A program made the position numbers and the translations under genes. From NCBI RefSeq assembly GCF_000818395.1, contig NZ_JWJG01000028.1, forward strand, positions 3,490,303-3,554,302: DNA of 64,000 bases, given 5' to 3'. The first letter of the stretch is position 1. Each line of letters starts with the position of its first letter. A model generated the notes under the pieces. The model did no database searches. It saw only the letters and a list, made by a program, of their open reading frames with translations, and was not told where the DNA came from. The stretch is from Noviherbaspirillum autotrophicum. Lineage in GTDB: Bacteria; Pseudomonadota; Gammaproteobacteria; Burkholderiales; Burkholderiaceae_D. Positions 37,468 to 48,690 of this stretch are shown one piece after another.

Positions 37468-38637
37468 TTGCTGCCATTTTTTTCTGGCCAATCAGTTCCG
37501 GCCATCCTAGCGCTTGCAGACGGGTCGATTTTCCAGGGTTTTTCCATCGGTGCTTCCGGTCATACGATCGGCGAAGTCGTGTTCAACACGGCCATCACAG
37601 GCTACCAGGAAATCCTGACCGACCCCAGCTACTGCCGTCAGATCGTCACCTTGACCTATCCGCATATCGGCAACGTCGGCGTCAATGAAGAAGACGTCGA
37701 GGCGAGCAAGATCCATGCGGCCGGCCTGATCATCAAGGATCTGCCGCTGCTGGCGTCGAACTTCCGCTCCCAGCAAAGCCTGTCGGATTACCTGAAGTCG
37801 CAGGGCGTGGTCGGTATCGCCGGCATCGATACCCGCAAGCTGACCCGTATCCTGCGCGAAAAAGGCGCCCAGAACGGCGCGATCCTGGCCGGTGAAGCCG
37901 CCAACGCCGAAGAGGCGCTGGCCTTGGCAAAGTCGTTCCCGGGCCTGGCCGGCATGGACCTCGCGAAGGTCGTGTCGACTGCCAAGCCGTATGTGTGGAC
38001 CGAATCCGAGTGGAAGCTGGGCTCCGGCTATGGTCAGCAGGTGAACCCGAAATTCCACGTCGTCGCGTTCGACTACGGCGTCAAGTACAACATCCTGCGC
38101 ATGCTGGCCGAACGCGGTTGCAAGGTGACGGTGCTGCCGGCGCAGGCTTCGGCCGCCGACGCGCTTGCGCTGAACCCGGACGGTATCTTCCTGTCCAACG
38201 GACCCGGCGACCCGGAACCGTGCGACTACGCGATTGCGGCGACCAGGGAGTTGATCGAGCGCGGCATCCCGACCTTCGGCATCTGCCTCGGGCACCAGAT
38301 CATGGCGCTGGCTTCCGGCGCGAAGACGCTCAAAATGAAATTCGGCCACCACGGCGCGAACCACCCGGTGCAAGATCTCGATACCAGGCAGGTAATGATC
38401 ACCTCGCAAAACCACGGTTTCGCGGTCGATCAGGCCACGCTGCCCGACAACTGCCGCGTCACGCACGTGTCGCTGTTCGACGGTTCGCTGCAGGGTTTTG
38501 CGCGCACCGACAAGCCGGCATTCTGCTTCCAGGGGCATCCAGAAGCATCGCCCGGCCCGCATGACATCGCCCCCTTGTTTGATCGCTTTATCGGGTTGAT
38601 GACCCAGGCGATGACGGAGAAACACAAAAATGCCTAA
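37468..38637 (+). CDS. carA: Carbamoyl-phosphate synthase small (glutaminase) subunit
   Basis: 389 residues. Hydrolyses glutamine and passes ammonia to CarB for arginine and pyrimidine synthesis. The class I glutaminase Cys273 sits in GICLGHQIM and His/Glu in QGHPEASPG. The start is TTG at 37468, supported by AGGAG 6 bp upstream and by the family N-terminus ([14 protein letters not shown]). The stop overlaps the carB start by 8 bp. Confidence 0.97.
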   Translation: MLPFFSGQSVPAILALADGSIFQGFSIGASGHTIGEVVFNTAITGYQEILTDPSYCRQIVTLTYPHIGNVGVNEEDVEASKIHAAGLIIKDLPLLASNFRSQQSLSDYLKSQGVVGIAGIDTRKLTRILREKGAQNGAILAGEAANAEEALALAKSFPGLAGMDLAKVVSTAKPYVWTESEWKLGSGYGQQVNPKFHVVAFDYGVKYNILRMLAERGCKVTVLPAQASAADALALNPDGIFLSNGPGDPEPCDYAIAATRELIERGIPTFGICLGHQIMALASGAKTLKMKFGHHGANHPVQDLDTRQVMITSQNHGFAVDQATLPDNCRVTHVSLFDGSLQGFARTDKPAFCFQGHPEASPGPHDIAPLFDRFIGLMTQAMTEKHKNA

Positions 38638-41600
38638 GCGCACAGACATTAAAAGCATTCTGATCATTGGCGCCGGCCCGATCATCATCGGACAGGCGTG
38701 CGAATTCGACTATTCCGGCGCGCAAGCCTGCAAGGCGCTGCGCGAAGAGGGTTACAAGGTCATCCTGGTCAACAGCAATCCGGCGACCATCATGACCGAC
38801 CCGGAAATGGCGGACGTTACCTACATCGAGCCGATCACCTGGCAAGTGGTGGAGCGCATCATCGCGAAAGAGCGCCCGGATGCGATCCTGCCGACCATGG
38901 GCGGCCAGACTGCGCTGAACTGCGCGCTCGACCTGCATCGCCATGGCGTGCTGGACAAGTACAAGTGCGAACTGATCGGTGCTACCCCGGAAGCGATCGA
39001 CAAGGCGGAAGACCGCTCCAAGTTCAAGGAAGCGATGACCAAGATCGGCCTCGGCTCCGCCCGCTCGGGTGTGTCGCACACGATGGAAGAATCGTGGGCG
39101 GTGCAGCGCGAAATCGGCTTCCCGGTCATCATCCGCCCGTCGTTTACGATGGGCGGCACCGGCGGTGGCATTGCATATAACCCGGAAGAATTCGAAACCA
39201 TCTGCAAGCGCGGCCTGGAAGCTTCTCCGACCTCGGAACTGCTGATCGAGGAATCGCTGATCGGCTGGAAAGAGTTCGAGATGGAAGTGGTGCGCGATAA
39301 GAAGGACAACTGCATCATCGTCTGCTCGATCGAGAACCTCGATCCGATGGGCGTGCATACCGGCGACTCGATCACCGTAGCTCCCGCGCAGACGCTAACC
39401 GACAAGGAATACCAGATCATGCGTAACGCGTCGCTCGCGGTGCTGCGCGAGATCGGTGTCGACACGGGCGGCTCCAACGTGCAGTTCGCGGTCAATCCGG
39501 CCGATGGTCGCATGATCGTTATCGAGATGAATCCGCGCGTGTCGCGTTCGTCCGCACTGGCGTCAAAGGCCACCGGCTTCCCGATCGCGAAAGTCGCGGC
39601 CAAGCTGGCGGTGGGCTTCACGCTGGATGAGTTGCGCAATGAAATCACTGGCGGCGCGACACCGGCGTCGTTCGAGCCGAGCATTGACTATGTCGTGACT
39701 AAGGTGCCGCGCTTTGCATTTGAGAAATTCCCGACTGCCGACAGCCACCTGACCACCCAGATGAAATCGGTAGGCGAGGTGATGGCGATCGGCCGTACTT
39801 TCCAGGAGTCGTTCCAGAAAGCGCTGCGCGGTCTGGAAGTCGGCGTCGACGGCATGAACGAAAAGACCACCGACCGTGAAACGATCGAGGAGCAGCTCGG
39901 CGAGCCCGGTCCGGAGCGTATCTGGTACGTCGGCGACGCGTTCGCGCAAGGCTTCTCGCTGGAGGAAGTGCATCAACTGACGCACATCGATCCGTGGTTC
40001 CTGGTGCAGATCAAGGAAATCGTCGACATCGAACTGTGGCTGGAAAAGCAGGCACTCGAGTCGCTCGACAAGGCCACGCTGTTCAAGCTGAAGCAGAAGG
40101 GCTTCTCCGACCGTCGCCTGGCCAAGCTGTTGAAGACCAGCGACAAGGAGGTGCGCAACCGTCGCCGTGAATTCAATGTGCGCCCGGTGTACAAGCGTGT
40201 CGATACCTGTGCAGGCGAGTTCGCCACCAATACGGCCTACATGTACTCGACCTACGATGAGGAGTGCGAGTCTCATCCGACCGGTAACAAGAAAATCATG
40301 GTGCTGGGCGGTGGTCCGAACCGCATCGGCCAGGGTATCGAGTTCGACTATTGCTGCGTGCATGCAGCGCTGGCGATGCGCGAAGACGGTTACGAGACCA
40401 TCATGGTCAACTGCAATCCGGAAACTGTTTCGACCGACTACGACACGTCCGATCGCCTGTATTTCGAGCCGCTGACGCTGGAAGACGTGCTGGAAATCGT
40501 CGACAAGGAAAAGCCGCACGGCGTGATCGTGCAGTACGGCGGTCAGACGCCGCTCAAACTCGCGCTCGATCTTGAGGCGAATGGCGTGCCGATCGTCGGC
40601 ACCTCGCCGGACATGATCGATGCCGCAGAAGACCGCGAGCGCTTCCAGAAACTGCTGCAGGATCTCGGTTTGCGTCAGCCACCGAACCGCACCGCGCGTA
40701 CCGAAGAAGAGGCGCTGCGCCTGGCGCAGGAAATCGGCTATCCGCTGGTGGTGCGTCCGTCCTATGTGCTGGGTGGTCGTGCGATGGAAATCGTGCACGA
40801 GCAGCGCGACCTGGAGCGCTACATGCGCGAAGCGGTGAAGGTGTCGAACGATTCGCCGGTGCTGCTTGACCGCTTCCTGAACGACGCGATCGAAGTTGAC
40901 GTCGACTGCCTGTCGGACGGCCAGCGCACCTTCATCGGTGGCGTGATGGAGCACATCGAACAGGCCGGCGTGCATTCGGGCGACTCTGCCTGTTCGCTGC
41001 CGCCGTATTCGCTTTCGCCGGAGACGATCGCTGAGCTGAAGCGCCAGACCTCGCTGATGGCCAAGGGCCTGAACGTGGTCGGCCTGATGAATGTGCAGTT
41101 CGCCATCCAGCAGCAGGAAATCGACGGCAAGCTGCAGGACGTCGTTTTCGTACTGGAAGTCAATCCGCGCGCGTCGCGCACGGTGCCGTACGTGTCGAAG
41201 GCAACCGGACTGCAACTGGCGAAGATTGCCGCGCGCTGCATGGTCGGCCAGTCGCTTGACAGCCAGGGCGTCAAGGAAGAAGTCGTGCCGTCGTATTACA
41301 GCGTGAAGGAAGCCGTGTTCCCGTTCAATAAATTCCCGGGCGTCGATACCATCCTCGGCCCGGAAATGAAATCGACCGGTGAAGTCATGGGCGTGGGCAA
41401 GACCTTCGGCGAAGCGTTTGTCAAGTCGCAACTGGGTGCCGGCGTGAAGTTGCCAAAATCAGGCAAGGTTTTCCTGAGCGTTAAAAACAGCGACAAGCCG
41501 CGCGCAGTGCAGGTGGCAAAAGACTTGGCTGAGCTCGGATTTACGCTGGTCGCGACCAAGGGAACGGCGGCGGCGATCAGCGCAGCCGGCATTCCGGTCA

Positions 41601-41860
41601 CCGCGGTCAACAAAGTGGTCGAGGGGCGTCCGCATGTGGTCGACATGATCAAGAACAATGAGATCGTCATGGTCATCAACACGGTCGAGGAAAAGCGCAC
41701 CGCTATCACCGATTCACGCACCATCCGCACGTCGGCATTGCTGGCGCGGGCGACCACGTACACGACCATCGCCGGTGCGGAAGCGGCGGTCGAGGGCATG
41801 CGGCACCTTGATGAGCTGCATGTCTACGATTTACAAGGCCTGCATAAAACCTTACACTAA
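38630..41860 (+). CDS. carB: Carbamoyl-phosphate synthase large subunit
   Basis: 1076 residues, the family size. Two homologous ATP-grasp halves (about 1-550 and 560-930) and the C-terminal MGS-like allosteric domain. Halves begin with the dinucleotide-like [17 protein letters not shown] and [17 protein letters not shown]. Translationally coupled with carA. Confidence 0.98.
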   Translation: MPKRTDIKSILIIGAGPIIIGQACEFDYSGAQACKALREEGYKVILVNSNPATIMTDPEMADVTYIEPITWQVVERIIAKERPDAILPTMGGQTALNCALDLHRHGVLDKYKCELIGATPEAIDKAEDRSKFKEAMTKIGLGSARSGVSHTMEESWAVQREIGFPVIIRPSFTMGGTGGGIAYNPEEFETICKRGLEASPTSELLIEESLIGWKEFEMEVVRDKKDNCIIVCSIENLDPMGVHTGDSITVAPAQTLTDKEYQIMRNASLAVLREIGVDTGGSNVQFAVNPADGRMIVIEMNPRVSRSSALASKATGFPIAKVAAKLAVGFTLDELRNEITGGATPASFEPSIDYVVTKVPRFAFEKFPTADSHLTTQMKSVGEVMAIGRTFQESFQKALRGLEVGVDGMNEKTTDRETIEEQLGEPGPERIWYVGDAFAQGFSLEEVHQLTHIDPWFLVQIKEIVDIELWLEKQALESLDKATLFKLKQKGFSDRRLAKLLKTSDKEVRNRRREFNVRPVYKRVDTCAGEFATNTAYMYSTYDEECESHPTGNKKIMVLGGGPNRIGQGIEFDYCCVHAALAMREDGYETIMVNCNPETVSTDYDTSDRLYFEPLTLEDVLEIVDKEKPHGVIVQYGGQTPLKLALDLEANGVPIVGTSPDMIDAAEDRERFQKLLQDLGLRQPPNRTARTEEEALRLAQEIGYPLVVRPSYVLGGRAMEIVHEQRDLERYMREAVKVSNDSPVLLDRFLNDAIEVDVDCLSDGQRTFIGGVMEHIEQAGVHSGDSACSLPPYSLSPETIAELKRQTSLMAKGLNVVGLMNVQFAIQQQEIDGKLQDVVFVLEVNPRASRTVPYVSKATGLQLAKIAARCMVGQSLDSQGVKEEVVPSYYSVKEAVFPFNKFPGVDTILGPEMKSTGEVMGVGKTFGEAFVKSQLGAGVKLPKSGKVFLSVKNSDKPRAVQVAKDLAELGFTLVATKGTAAAISAAGIPVTAVNKVVEGRPHVVDMIKNNEIVMVINTVEEKRTAITDSRTIRTSALLARATTYTTIAGAEAAVEGMRHLDELHVYDLQGLHKTLH

Positions 41861-41878
41861 CCCGACAATTTAATCTCG

Positions 41879-41935
41879 CCACAGAGGTCACAAACGGTAC
41901 CGGGTTCTTCCCGGCACTATTTGTGACCTCTGTGG
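41879..41935 (+). terminator. Long perfect inverted repeat, probable carAB terminator
   Basis: Arms at 41879-41894 and 41920-41935 are perfect 16-bp complements (left CCACAGAGGTCACAAA) and the right arm is followed by TTTTC. The 25-nt loop holds a second hairpin (CCGGG/CCCGG, 41900-41914). The length exceeds an ordinary terminator and could be a small repeat element. Confidence 0.6.
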
Positions 41936-41960
41936 TTTTCATTTGATCAGTAGAAAAAAT

Positions 41961-42437
41961 ATGAGCACAGTTCCAATTACCAAGCGCGGCGCAGAACTCT
42001 TGAAGGAAGAGCTGCATCGCCTGAAGACGAAAGACCGGCCGGCAGTCATCAATGCGATTTCCGAGGCGCGCGCGCAGGGCGATTTGTCTGAAAATGCCGA
42101 ATACGATGCGGCAAAAGAGCGCCAGGCTTTTATTGAAGGGCGTATCGCCGAGCTCGAAGGCAAGCTGAGCGCGGCACAAATTATCGATCCGACGGTGCTG
42201 GATGCGGAAGGCCGCATCGTGTTTGCATCGACGGTCGATCTGGAAGATATGGAGTCCGGCCAGAAAGTCACTTACCAGATCGTCGGCGAAGACGAAGCTG
42301 ATCTGAAAGAAAAGAAAGTGTCGATTACTTCCCCGATCGCCCGCGCATTGATCGGCAAATATGCCGGCGATGTGGTGGAGGTAAATGCGCCCTCCGGCGT
42401 GCGCGAGTATGAAGTCCTTGAAGTGCGCTATATCTGA
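41961..42437 (+). CDS. greA: Transcription elongation factor GreA
   Basis: 158 residues from the ATG at 41961, the exact usual length. Releases arrested RNA polymerase by stimulating transcript cleavage. The N-terminal coiled coil carries LSENAEYDAAKERQAFIEGRI with the acidic tip; the C-terminal FKBP-like domain ends EYEVLEVRYI. Follows carAB as in many betaproteobacteria. Confidence 0.98.
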   Translation: MSTVPITKRGAELLKEELHRLKTKDRPAVINAISEARAQGDLSENAEYDAAKERQAFIEGRIAELEGKLSAAQIIDPTVLDAEGRIVFASTVDLEDMESGQKVTYQIVGEDEADLKEKKVSITSPIARALIGKYAGDVVEVNAPSGVREYEVLEVRYI

Positions 42438-42443
42438 TCATCT

Positions 42444-42893
42444 ATGCTTGCCGCACGCGTCCGCCTGCTGATTGCAACCCTGTGGGCCGGCAGCTTGTGG
42501 ACCGTCGGCTATTTGGTTGCGCCGACCTTGTTTGCAACATTGGATGACAAGGTACTGGCCGGCTCGATTGCGGGCAGCCTGTTTCGTATCGAAGCATGGC
42601 TGTCAATCTTCTGCGGGGCCGGTTTGCTGGTGCTGGCTAAGTTCTCGGCAGGCGCGGGCAGCGGCAGGCCGGACCGGCGTTTATTGTGGATTGTCGTCGG
42701 TATGCTGGCATGTACGGCGATCGGATATTTCAGTCTCCATCCGTACATGGCCGCCCTCAAGGAGGCGGCCGGTCCCGCGGGAGTCATGACGGCTGACGCT
42801 AGAACGCAGTTCGGTATCCTGCACGGCGTTTCCAGCGCGTTCTACCTTGTTCAAAGTATGCTGGCTGTCGCGCTTGTCCTAGTCGCGCGGTAA
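42444..42893 (+). CDS. DUF4149 membrane protein
   Basis: 149 residues with four hydrophobic spans. The first, LLIATLWAGSLWTVGYLVAPTLF, is typical of the DUF4149/TMEM205-like family. Function unknown. Starts 6 bp after greA and lies convergent to yhbY with a 6-bp gap. Confidence 0.8.
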   Translation: MLAARVRLLIATLWAGSLWTVGYLVAPTLFATLDDKVLAGSIAGSLFRIEAWLSIFCGAGLLVLAKFSAGAGSGRPDRRLLWIVVGMLACTAIGYFSLHPYMAALKEAAGPAGVMTADARTQFGILHGVSSAFYLVQSMLAVALVLVAR

Positions 42894-42899
42894 AAACGC

Positions 42900-43361
42900 T
42901 CAGGTTGATTTCTTGCTGCTGGTTTGGCGTGGCTTTGCGCGTTTGATGAGGCCGCCGGCAGTAACCCGCTCGTTGCCTTTCAGTACAACCTTCGTGACGG
43001 TAGGGCGCTTCGTGCCGCTCGGGCTAGGCTTGACGATGGTCACTTCGCGCAGGCCCTTGCCACGTTTTTCGCTGCGCTCCTTTTGTGCCTCCTTTTTCGG
43101 GCGATAGAGCACCAGCAGCTTGCCGATATGCTGGATGGGGGCAGCACCGAGTTGCTCGCAAATCGTTTCATACATTTCAATGCGCGCGTCGCGGTCGTCG
43201 CCGGCGACGCGGACCTTGATCAGTCCATGTGCATTCAGACTGGCGTCGATTTCCTTGAGCACGGCCGGTGTCAATCCGGCATCGCCAATGATGACGACCG
43301 GGTTCAGTGCGTGCGCCTCGGAACGAAGCGCACTGCGCTCCGCAGGGGTGAGTTTTAACAT
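42900..43361 (-). CDS. yhbY: RNA-binding protein YhbY
   Basis: 153 residues from the ATG at 43361. The CRS1-YhbY domain (about 1-95) has LRSEAHALNPVVIIGDAGLTPAVLKEI, with a GxxG-like loop, and associates with pre-50S particles in other bacteria. A Lys/Arg-rich tail of about 55 residues follows, longer than in E. coli YhbY (97 aa). Divergent to rlmE with a 36-bp gap, so the promoters overlap. Confidence 0.93.
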   Translation of the reverse strand: MLKLTPAERSALRSEAHALNPVVIIGDAGLTPAVLKEIDASLNAHGLIKVRVAGDDRDARIEMYETICEQLGAAPIQHIGKLLVLYRPKKEAQKERSEKRGKGLREVTIVKPSPSGTKRPTVTKVVLKGNERVTAGGLIKRAKPRQTSSKKST

Positions 43362-43397
43362 AGTCAATAAATCCTTCAAAAGCGGTATTCTACGCGA

Positions 43398-44042
43398 ATG
43401 GCAAAGAACAAATTCAACAAAAACTGGCTTCACGATCACATCAATGATCCCTACGTGAAGATGGCGCAGAAAGAGGGATATCGCGCCCGCGCCGCCTACA
43501 AGCTGAAAGAGATCGACGAGAGTGAAAAACTGATCAGGCCAGGGCAAATCATTGTGGACTTGGGATGCGCTCCCGGCAGTTGGTCCCAATATGTGCGCAA
43601 CAAGCTAGCGGGACAGGAGGGCGGCCGTATCAACGGCACCATTATCGGCCTCGATATGCTGCCGATGGATCCGATCGCCGACGTGCATTTCATTCAGGGG
43701 GACTTCCGGGAACAGGACGTGCTGGAAAAGCTGGAGTCGGTGGTGGGCGGTCGCAAGGTGGACCTGGTATTGTCCGACATGGCACCTAACCTATCGGGCG
43801 TGGCAGTGACGGATGCGGCACGCGTCGAACACATCATTGATCTGGCTATAGAATTCGCACAGGCGCACATGAAACCTTCCGGCGCCTTGCTCGTCAAATG
43901 CTTCAATGGGACAGGTTATACCCAGCTGGTTGAGAAATTCAGGCAGGAATTCAAGACCGTCGTGTCCAAGAAGCCGAAAGCCAGTCGGGATAAATCGTCA
44001 GAAGTCTTTTTGCTCGGCAAAGTGCTCAAAAACCCCTCTTAA
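43398..44042 (+). CDS. rlmE: 23S rRNA (uridine(2552)-2'-O)-methyltransferase RlmE
   Basis: 214 residues. SAM motif I is [21 protein letters not shown] supplies the catalytic Asp and the C-terminal SRDKSSEVF the Lys and Glu. Methylates U2552 of 23S rRNA at a late stage of 50S assembly. Upstream of ftsH as in E. coli (rlmE-ftsH). Confidence 0.97.
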   Translation: MAKNKFNKNWLHDHINDPYVKMAQKEGYRARAAYKLKEIDESEKLIRPGQIIVDLGCAPGSWSQYVRNKLAGQEGGRINGTIIGLDMLPMDPIADVHFIQGDFREQDVLEKLESVVGGRKVDLVLSDMAPNLSGVAVTDAARVEHIIDLAIEFAQAHMKPSGALLVKCFNGTGYTQLVEKFRQEFKTVVSKKPKASRDKSSEVFLLGKVLKNPS

Positions 44043-44133
44043 AGCCTCGTTATTTACTTGATAACCCTTGATTTTCAGGGTCTTAGCCGCACATGCAGCC
44101 TAGCAAGCGCTGATTAATGCGGGTAGAATCAAT

Positions 44134-44150
44134 TTTACAAGTCTTGTAAA
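44134..44150. promoter_or_regulatory. Palindrome upstream of ftsH
   Basis: Arms TTTACAA and TTGTAAA around GTC; 7-bp perfect arms, 28 bp before the ftsH start codon. It could be an operator or a structure near the ribosome-binding site. No heat-shock-type promoter was convincing nearby. Confidence 0.4.
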
Positions 44151-44178
44151 TGGGCGCGCCTGCGTCTAAGGAGTCCTA

Positions 44179-46065
44179 GTGAACAACATGTTTTCCAAGG
44201 CCGCCATCTGGGTGGTCATCGCCTTGGTGCTCTTCACCGTCTTCAAGCAGTTCGACGGACGAACGCTGGCCGGCGGCGCTCAGCAGGTGGCGTATTCGGA
44301 CTTCCTTGATGAAGTCAAATCCAAGCATATCAAGGAAGCGACCATCGAGGATCGCAGCATCGTGGCGACGACCACTGACGGCAAGAAGATCAAGACCGCC
44401 GTTACTTATCTCGACCGCGGCCTGATTGGCGACTTGGTGAACAACAATGTCAAGTTTGACGTGAAGCAGCCGGAGGAGCAATCCTTCCTGTCACAGGTAT
44501 TCATTTCCTGGTTCCCGATGCTTCTCCTCATCGGCGTTTGGGTGTTTTTCATGCGCCAGATGCAGGGCGGTGGCAAGGGCGGCGCGTTTTCGTTCGGCCG
44601 ATCCAAGGCGCGCATGCTGGATGAAGCAAGCAATACTGTCACATTTGCTGATGTTGCCGGCTGTGACGAGGCGAAAGAAGAAGTGCAGGAACTGGTCGAC
44701 TTCCTGCGCGACCCCACAAAGTTCCAGAAACTGGGTGGTCGCATTCCGCGCGGGGTATTGATGGTCGGCCCTCCGGGAACTGGTAAAACTCTTCTCGCGC
44801 GTGCAATTGCCGGCGAGGCGAAAGTTCCGTTCTTCACGATTTCCGGTTCCGACTTCGTTGAAATGTTTGTCGGTGTCGGCGCATCGCGTGTACGCGACAT
44901 GTTTGAAAATGCGAAGAAGCATTCTCCCTGCATTATCTTCATCGACGAAATTGATGCTGTCGGTCGTCATCGCGGCGCCGGCATGGGAGGTGGCAATGAC
45001 GAGCGCGAGCAGACATTGAACCAGTTACTGGTGGAGATGGACGGTTTCGAAGCCAATTCCGGGGTGATCGTGATCGCGGCAACCAACCGTGCCGACGTGC
45101 TGGACAAGGCACTGCTGCGTCCGGGCCGTTTTGACCGTCAAGTCATGGTTGGCCTGCCCGATATTCGTGGTCGCGAGCAGATTTTGTATGTTCACATGCG
45201 CAAGGTGCCAATTGCTCCGGACGTCAAGGCAGATATTCTGGCGCGAGGCACTCCGGGTTTTTCCGGTGCCGATCTAGCCAATCTGGTGAACGAAGCCGCA
45301 CTGTTTGCTGCCCGCCGCAACAAGCGCTTGGTGGAAATGCAGGATTTTGAAGACGCCAAGGACAAGATCGTGATGGGGCCGGAGCGCAAGTCAGCGGTCA
45401 TGCGCGAGGAAGAACGCCGCAATACGGCCTACCATGAATCAGGGCATGCGGTGGTTGCGAAACTGCTGCCGAAAGCTGATCCGGTACATAAAGTGACGAT
45501 CATGCCGCGCGGCTATGCATTGGGGTTGACTTGGCAATTGCCTGAGCATGACAGAGTGAACATGTACAAGGACAAGATGCTGGAAGAGATTGCCATCTTA
45601 TTCGGTGGTCGTATTGCTGAAGAGATCTTCATGCATCAGATGTCAACCGGCGCTTCAAACGACTTCGAACGTGCGACCAAGCTGGCGCGTGCGATGGTTA
45701 CCCGTTATGGCATGTCCGAAAGCATGGGCACCATGGTGTACGAAGACAGCGAGCAGGATGCCTACTTCGGGAGGATGACTGCCAAGACGGTGTCGGAAGC
45801 GACTCAGCAAAAGGTGGACAATGAAATTCGCCTGATTCTCGATACGCAATATGCACTGTCGCGGAAATTGCTGGAGGAGAATCAGGACAAGGTCGATATC
45901 ATGGCAAAGGCTTTGCTTGAATGGGAAACCCTTGATGCCGAGCAAATCAACGACATCATGGAAGGCCTTGAGCCGCGTCCGCCGAAAGCGGGCATCCCGG
46001 CCAAGCGATCCGCCTCGGATAGTACATCGGGAGGCGTATCTCCCAATGCAACGGCGCCGGCCTGA
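44179..46065 (+). CDS. ftsH: ATP-dependent zinc metalloprotease FtsH
   Basis: 628 residues, membrane-bound AAA+ protease. Two N-terminal membrane spans (about 7-25 and 98-120), Walker A GPPGTGKT at 197-204, Walker [14 protein letters not shown] region, and the zinc site HESGH (His419, His423) plus a later metal-binding Asp. GTG start at 44179 with AAGGAGT upstream gives the typical MNNMFSK N-terminus; an ATG at 44188 is an alternative. Degrades membrane and short-lived proteins such as LpxC in other bacteria. Confidence 0.97.
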   Translation: MNNMFSKAAIWVVIALVLFTVFKQFDGRTLAGGAQQVAYSDFLDEVKSKHIKEATIEDRSIVATTTDGKKIKTAVTYLDRGLIGDLVNNNVKFDVKQPEEQSFLSQVFISWFPMLLLIGVWVFFMRQMQGGGKGGAFSFGRSKARMLDEASNTVTFADVAGCDEAKEEVQELVDFLRDPTKFQKLGGRIPRGVLMVGPPGTGKTLLARAIAGEAKVPFFTISGSDFVEMFVGVGASRVRDMFENAKKHSPCIIFIDEIDAVGRHRGAGMGGGNDEREQTLNQLLVEMDGFEANSGVIVIAATNRADVLDKALLRPGRFDRQVMVGLPDIRGREQILYVHMRKVPIAPDVKADILARGTPGFSGADLANLVNEAALFAARRNKRLVEMQDFEDAKDKIVMGPERKSAVMREEERRNTAYHESGHAVVAKLLPKADPVHKVTIMPRGYALGLTWQLPEHDRVNMYKDKMLEEIAILFGGRIAEEIFMHQMSTGASNDFERATKLARAMVTRYGMSESMGTMVYEDSEQDAYFGRMTAKTVSEATQQKVDNEIRLILDTQYALSRKLLEENQDKVDIMAKALLEWETLDAEQINDIMEGLEPRPPKAGIPAKRSASDSTSGGVSPNATAPA

Positions 46066-46088
46066 ATTCAGCATAGCTGAGAGTAGTG

Positions 46089-46123
46089 AAAAAAGGGTGA
46101 GGATGAGTCCTCACCCTTTTTTT
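46089..46123 (+). terminator. Rho-independent terminator after ftsH
   Basis: Stem GGGTGAGG/CCTCACCC with loop ATGAGT, preceded by six A and followed by seven T, so it can work in both directions. It separates ftsH from folP. Confidence 0.9.
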
Positions 46124-46197
46124 ATGGGATGTATTCATCGTTGATCAGCACGATAATGTGTGCATGCCAATGAGCAAGCAATTCACTTGAAAAGAAA

Positions 46198-47046
46198 ATG
46201 ACTACTCAAATGTTGCAATGTGGGCGTTACCACTTTTCCCTCGGCGATAATGCCAAGCCGTTGGTGATGGGGATTCTCAACGTAACACCAGATTCATTCT
46301 CGGACGGTGGCCACTTCCAGTCCTTGGATCTGGCATTGTCACGTGCCGAGCAAATGATTGCGGAAGGCGTCGATATCATCGATATTGGGGGCGAGTCGAC
46401 CCGTCCTGGTTCACAACCGCTGCCATTGGAGGAAGAGTTGCGCCGGGTAATGCCGGTGATCTATGCGCTACGCGATTGTGGCAAGCCATTATCGATCGAT
46501 ACATACAAGCCGGAGGTTATGCGCGAGGCAATCGCGGCGGGCGCCGACATGATCAATGATATCAACGGTTTCAGGGCGAATACTGCGTTGAGTGTCGTCA
46601 AGGAAAGCGATTGTGCACTTTGTATCATGCATATGCAGGAGGATCCTTTGACAATGCAGATGCAGCCGAAGTATGAAAGCGTCACCGATGAAGTCATCTC
46701 ATTTTTGCATGAGCGGATCAATGCTGCGGAATCAGAGGGAATCGCGCGCGAGCGTTTATGCATCGACCCCGGCTTTGGATTTGGGAAATCGTTGGAGCAT
46801 AATCTTGCTCTCTTGAAAGATACGCAGAGGATCGCTGATGAACTGGGCTTGCCGGTGCTGGCTGGCTTGTCACGAAAATCGATGATTGGAGTAATTACCG
46901 GCCGGCCTGTAGAGCAGCGTCTGGCTGGAACACTTGCGGCGAATCTGGCCGCCATAGCCCATGGCGCCAAGATTTTACGTGTCCACGATGTGGCTGCAAC
47001 GGTAGATGCAGTCAAGGTCTGGCGCGCGATTCATGATTTCAACTAG
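46198..47046 (+). CDS. folP: Dihydropteroate synthase
   Basis: 282 residues, TIM-barrel folate enzyme joining dihydropterin pyrophosphate and p-aminobenzoate; the target of sulfonamides. Landmarks: MGILNVTPDSFSDGG, GGESTRPG, and DPGFGFGKSLEHN. ATG at 46198. glmM follows 13 bp downstream. Confidence 0.97.
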   Translation: MTTQMLQCGRYHFSLGDNAKPLVMGILNVTPDSFSDGGHFQSLDLALSRAEQMIAEGVDIIDIGGESTRPGSQPLPLEEELRRVMPVIYALRDCGKPLSIDTYKPEVMREAIAAGADMINDINGFRANTALSVVKESDCALCIMHMQEDPLTMQMQPKYESVTDEVISFLHERINAAESEGIARERLCIDPGFGFGKSLEHNLALLKDTQRIADELGLPVLAGLSRKSMIGVITGRPVEQRLAGTLAANLAAIAHGAKILRVHDVAATVDAVKVWRAIHDFN

Positions 47047-47059
47047 GAATATCTAAAGA

Positions 47060-48397
47060 ATGACACGCAAATATTTCGGTACGGATGGGGTGCGAGGACG
47101 AGTAGGCAGTATGCCGATTACGCCCGATTTCGTCATGCGGCTTGGCTATGCGGCCGGCAAGGTATTGGCCAAGGCGGAAACGACGGCGACGACTCCAGTC
47201 GTATTGATTGGTAAAGACACGCGCATTTCGGGGTACATGCTGGAAGCGGCGCTTGAAGCAGGATTTGCAGCGGCCGGCGTCGATGTGATGCTAGCGGGGC
47301 CTATGCCCACGCCGGCTATTGCTTATCTGACCCGCGCATTGCGGCTGTCGGCAGGGGTGGTGATTTCGGCGTCTCATAATCCGTACGACGACAACGGTAT
47401 CAAGTTTTTTTCTGCGTCGGGCAACAAATTGCCAGATATGGTCGAGGCTGAAATCGAGGCCGCGCTGGATCAGCCGATAGACTGTGTCAGTTCGGAGAAG
47501 CTGGGCAAGGCCAAGCGCTTGTCCGATGCGCAAGGAAGATATATCGAATTCTGTAAGAGCACGTTTCCTAACGAACTGGATTTGCGCGGTCTGAAAATCG
47601 TGGTTGACTGCGCTCATGGCGCCGCCTATCACATCGCACCCGATGTCTTCCATGAACTTGGAGCCGACGTGATCGCAATCGGCAATGCACCGAACGGACT
47701 CAATATCAATGACGGTGTTGGTGCGACCGCTCCGGCCGCGTTGTCAGCGGCAGTCAAAGAGCATCAGGCCGACCTCGGCATCGCGCTCGACGGTGATGCC
47801 GATCGCTTGATAATGGTCGATGCGACCGGCCGGGTATACAACGGTGATGAATTGCTCTACGTAATGGCCAAGGACCGGATGCATGCCGGGCCAGTTGCGG
47901 GCGTTGTCGGCACCTTGATGACCAATATGGCGCTGGAAGTTGCCTTCAAACGGATGGGTATCGGATTTGCCCGTGCAAAGGTCGGGGACCGTTACGTGCT
48001 CGAGGTATTACAGGAACGCGGATGGCTGGTCGGCGGAGAGGGGTCAGGGCATCTGCTTTTCCTCGATAAGCATACTACCGGCGATGGCATCGTTTCAGCG
48101 TTGCAGGTATTGTCGGCGTTAAAGCGCAGTGGCAAGACATTGGCTGAAGCGACCGCCGATCTCGCACTCTATCCCCAGAGCCTGATCAATGTGAGGGTTG
48201 CCCCGGGTTTTGACTGGCAGAAGAATATGGCTGTCGTCGCCGAAAAGGAAGTGGTCGAGGCCGAGCTGGGTGACAATGGCCGGGTGTTGATTCGTCCGTC
48301 TGGCACCGAGCCCTTGATTCGGGTGATGGTGGAGGCCACGAGCGCCGAAACGGCGCAAAGAATGGCGCACCGTATTGCAGATAAATTGGCGGCGTAA
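47060..48397 (+). CDS. glmM: Phosphoglucosamine mutase
   Basis: 445 residues. Converts glucosamine-6-phosphate to glucosamine-1-phosphate for peptidoglycan and lipopolysaccharide synthesis. Phospho-Ser in [12 protein letters not shown], metal loop [11 protein letters not shown] and phosphate-binding [11 protein letters not shown] are all present. Same order (ftsH-folP-glmM) as in E. coli. Confidence 0.98.
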   Translation: MTRKYFGTDGVRGRVGSMPITPDFVMRLGYAAGKVLAKAETTATTPVVLIGKDTRISGYMLEAALEAGFAAAGVDVMLAGPMPTPAIAYLTRALRLSAGVVISASHNPYDDNGIKFFSASGNKLPDMVEAEIEAALDQPIDCVSSEKLGKAKRLSDAQGRYIEFCKSTFPNELDLRGLKIVVDCAHGAAYHIAPDVFHELGADVIAIGNAPNGLNINDGVGATAPAALSAAVKEHQADLGIALDGDADRLIMVDATGRVYNGDELLYVMAKDRMHAGPVAGVVGTLMTNMALEVAFKRMGIGFARAKVGDRYVLEVLQERGWLVGGEGSGHLLFLDKHTTGDGIVSALQVLSALKRSGKTLAEATADLALYPQSLINVRVAPGFDWQKNMAVVAEKEVVEAELGDNGRVLIRPSGTEPLIRVMVEATSAETAQRMAHRIADKLAA

Positions 48398-48534
48398 AAG
48401 ATGGCTGGCGCAGAGGATGCGCCGGCCCTTAAAATGGCGCTATGACCAGAGGTGAGCCGGGCGGTCTGCTGATTGGCATGCATTCTGAACTTGCCGTTCT
48501 CTCTAATTTATTTTCCAGTAGTAGCAGTTATAAA

Positions 48535-48563
48535 TTGACCTCGAACTCAGGGAACGGTATGAT
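48535..48563 (+). promoter_or_regulatory. Promoter of tRNA-Pro
   Basis: TTGACC at 48535-48540 and TATGAT at 48558-48563, spacer 17 bp, ending 9 bp before the tRNA. Confidence 0.68.
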
Positions 48564-48572
48564 GCGTGCTCT

Positions 48573-48649
48573 CGGGGCGTAGCGCAGCCTGGTAGCGCAC
48601 CTGATTTGGGATCAGGTGGTCGGACGTTCGAATCGTCTCGCCCCGACCA
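48573..48649 (+). tRNA. tRNA-Pro (anticodon TGG), integration target
   Basis: 77 nt including encoded CCA. Acceptor CGGGGCG/CGCCCCG, anticodon stem CTGAT/ATCAG with loop TTGGG containing TGG, T-loop GTTCGAATC. The last 45 nt are repeated perfectly at 53525 downstream, marking it as the attachment site of the island. Confidence 0.96.
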
Positions 48650-48651
48650 GG
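48605..48651 (+). repeat. Left attachment site (attL)
   Basis: 47 bp covering the anticodon-loop to CCA end of tRNA-Pro plus two bases; identical to 53525-53571. Confidence 0.9.
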
Positions 48652-48690
48652 TAAATCAAAGGGTTAGCTTTAATGGCTAGCCCTTTTTTA

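Noticed and set aside
39563-41431. 622-codon open frame antisense to carB
   Set aside because: Long antisense frames are expected in high-GC genes with strong third-position bias; no start signal or family match.
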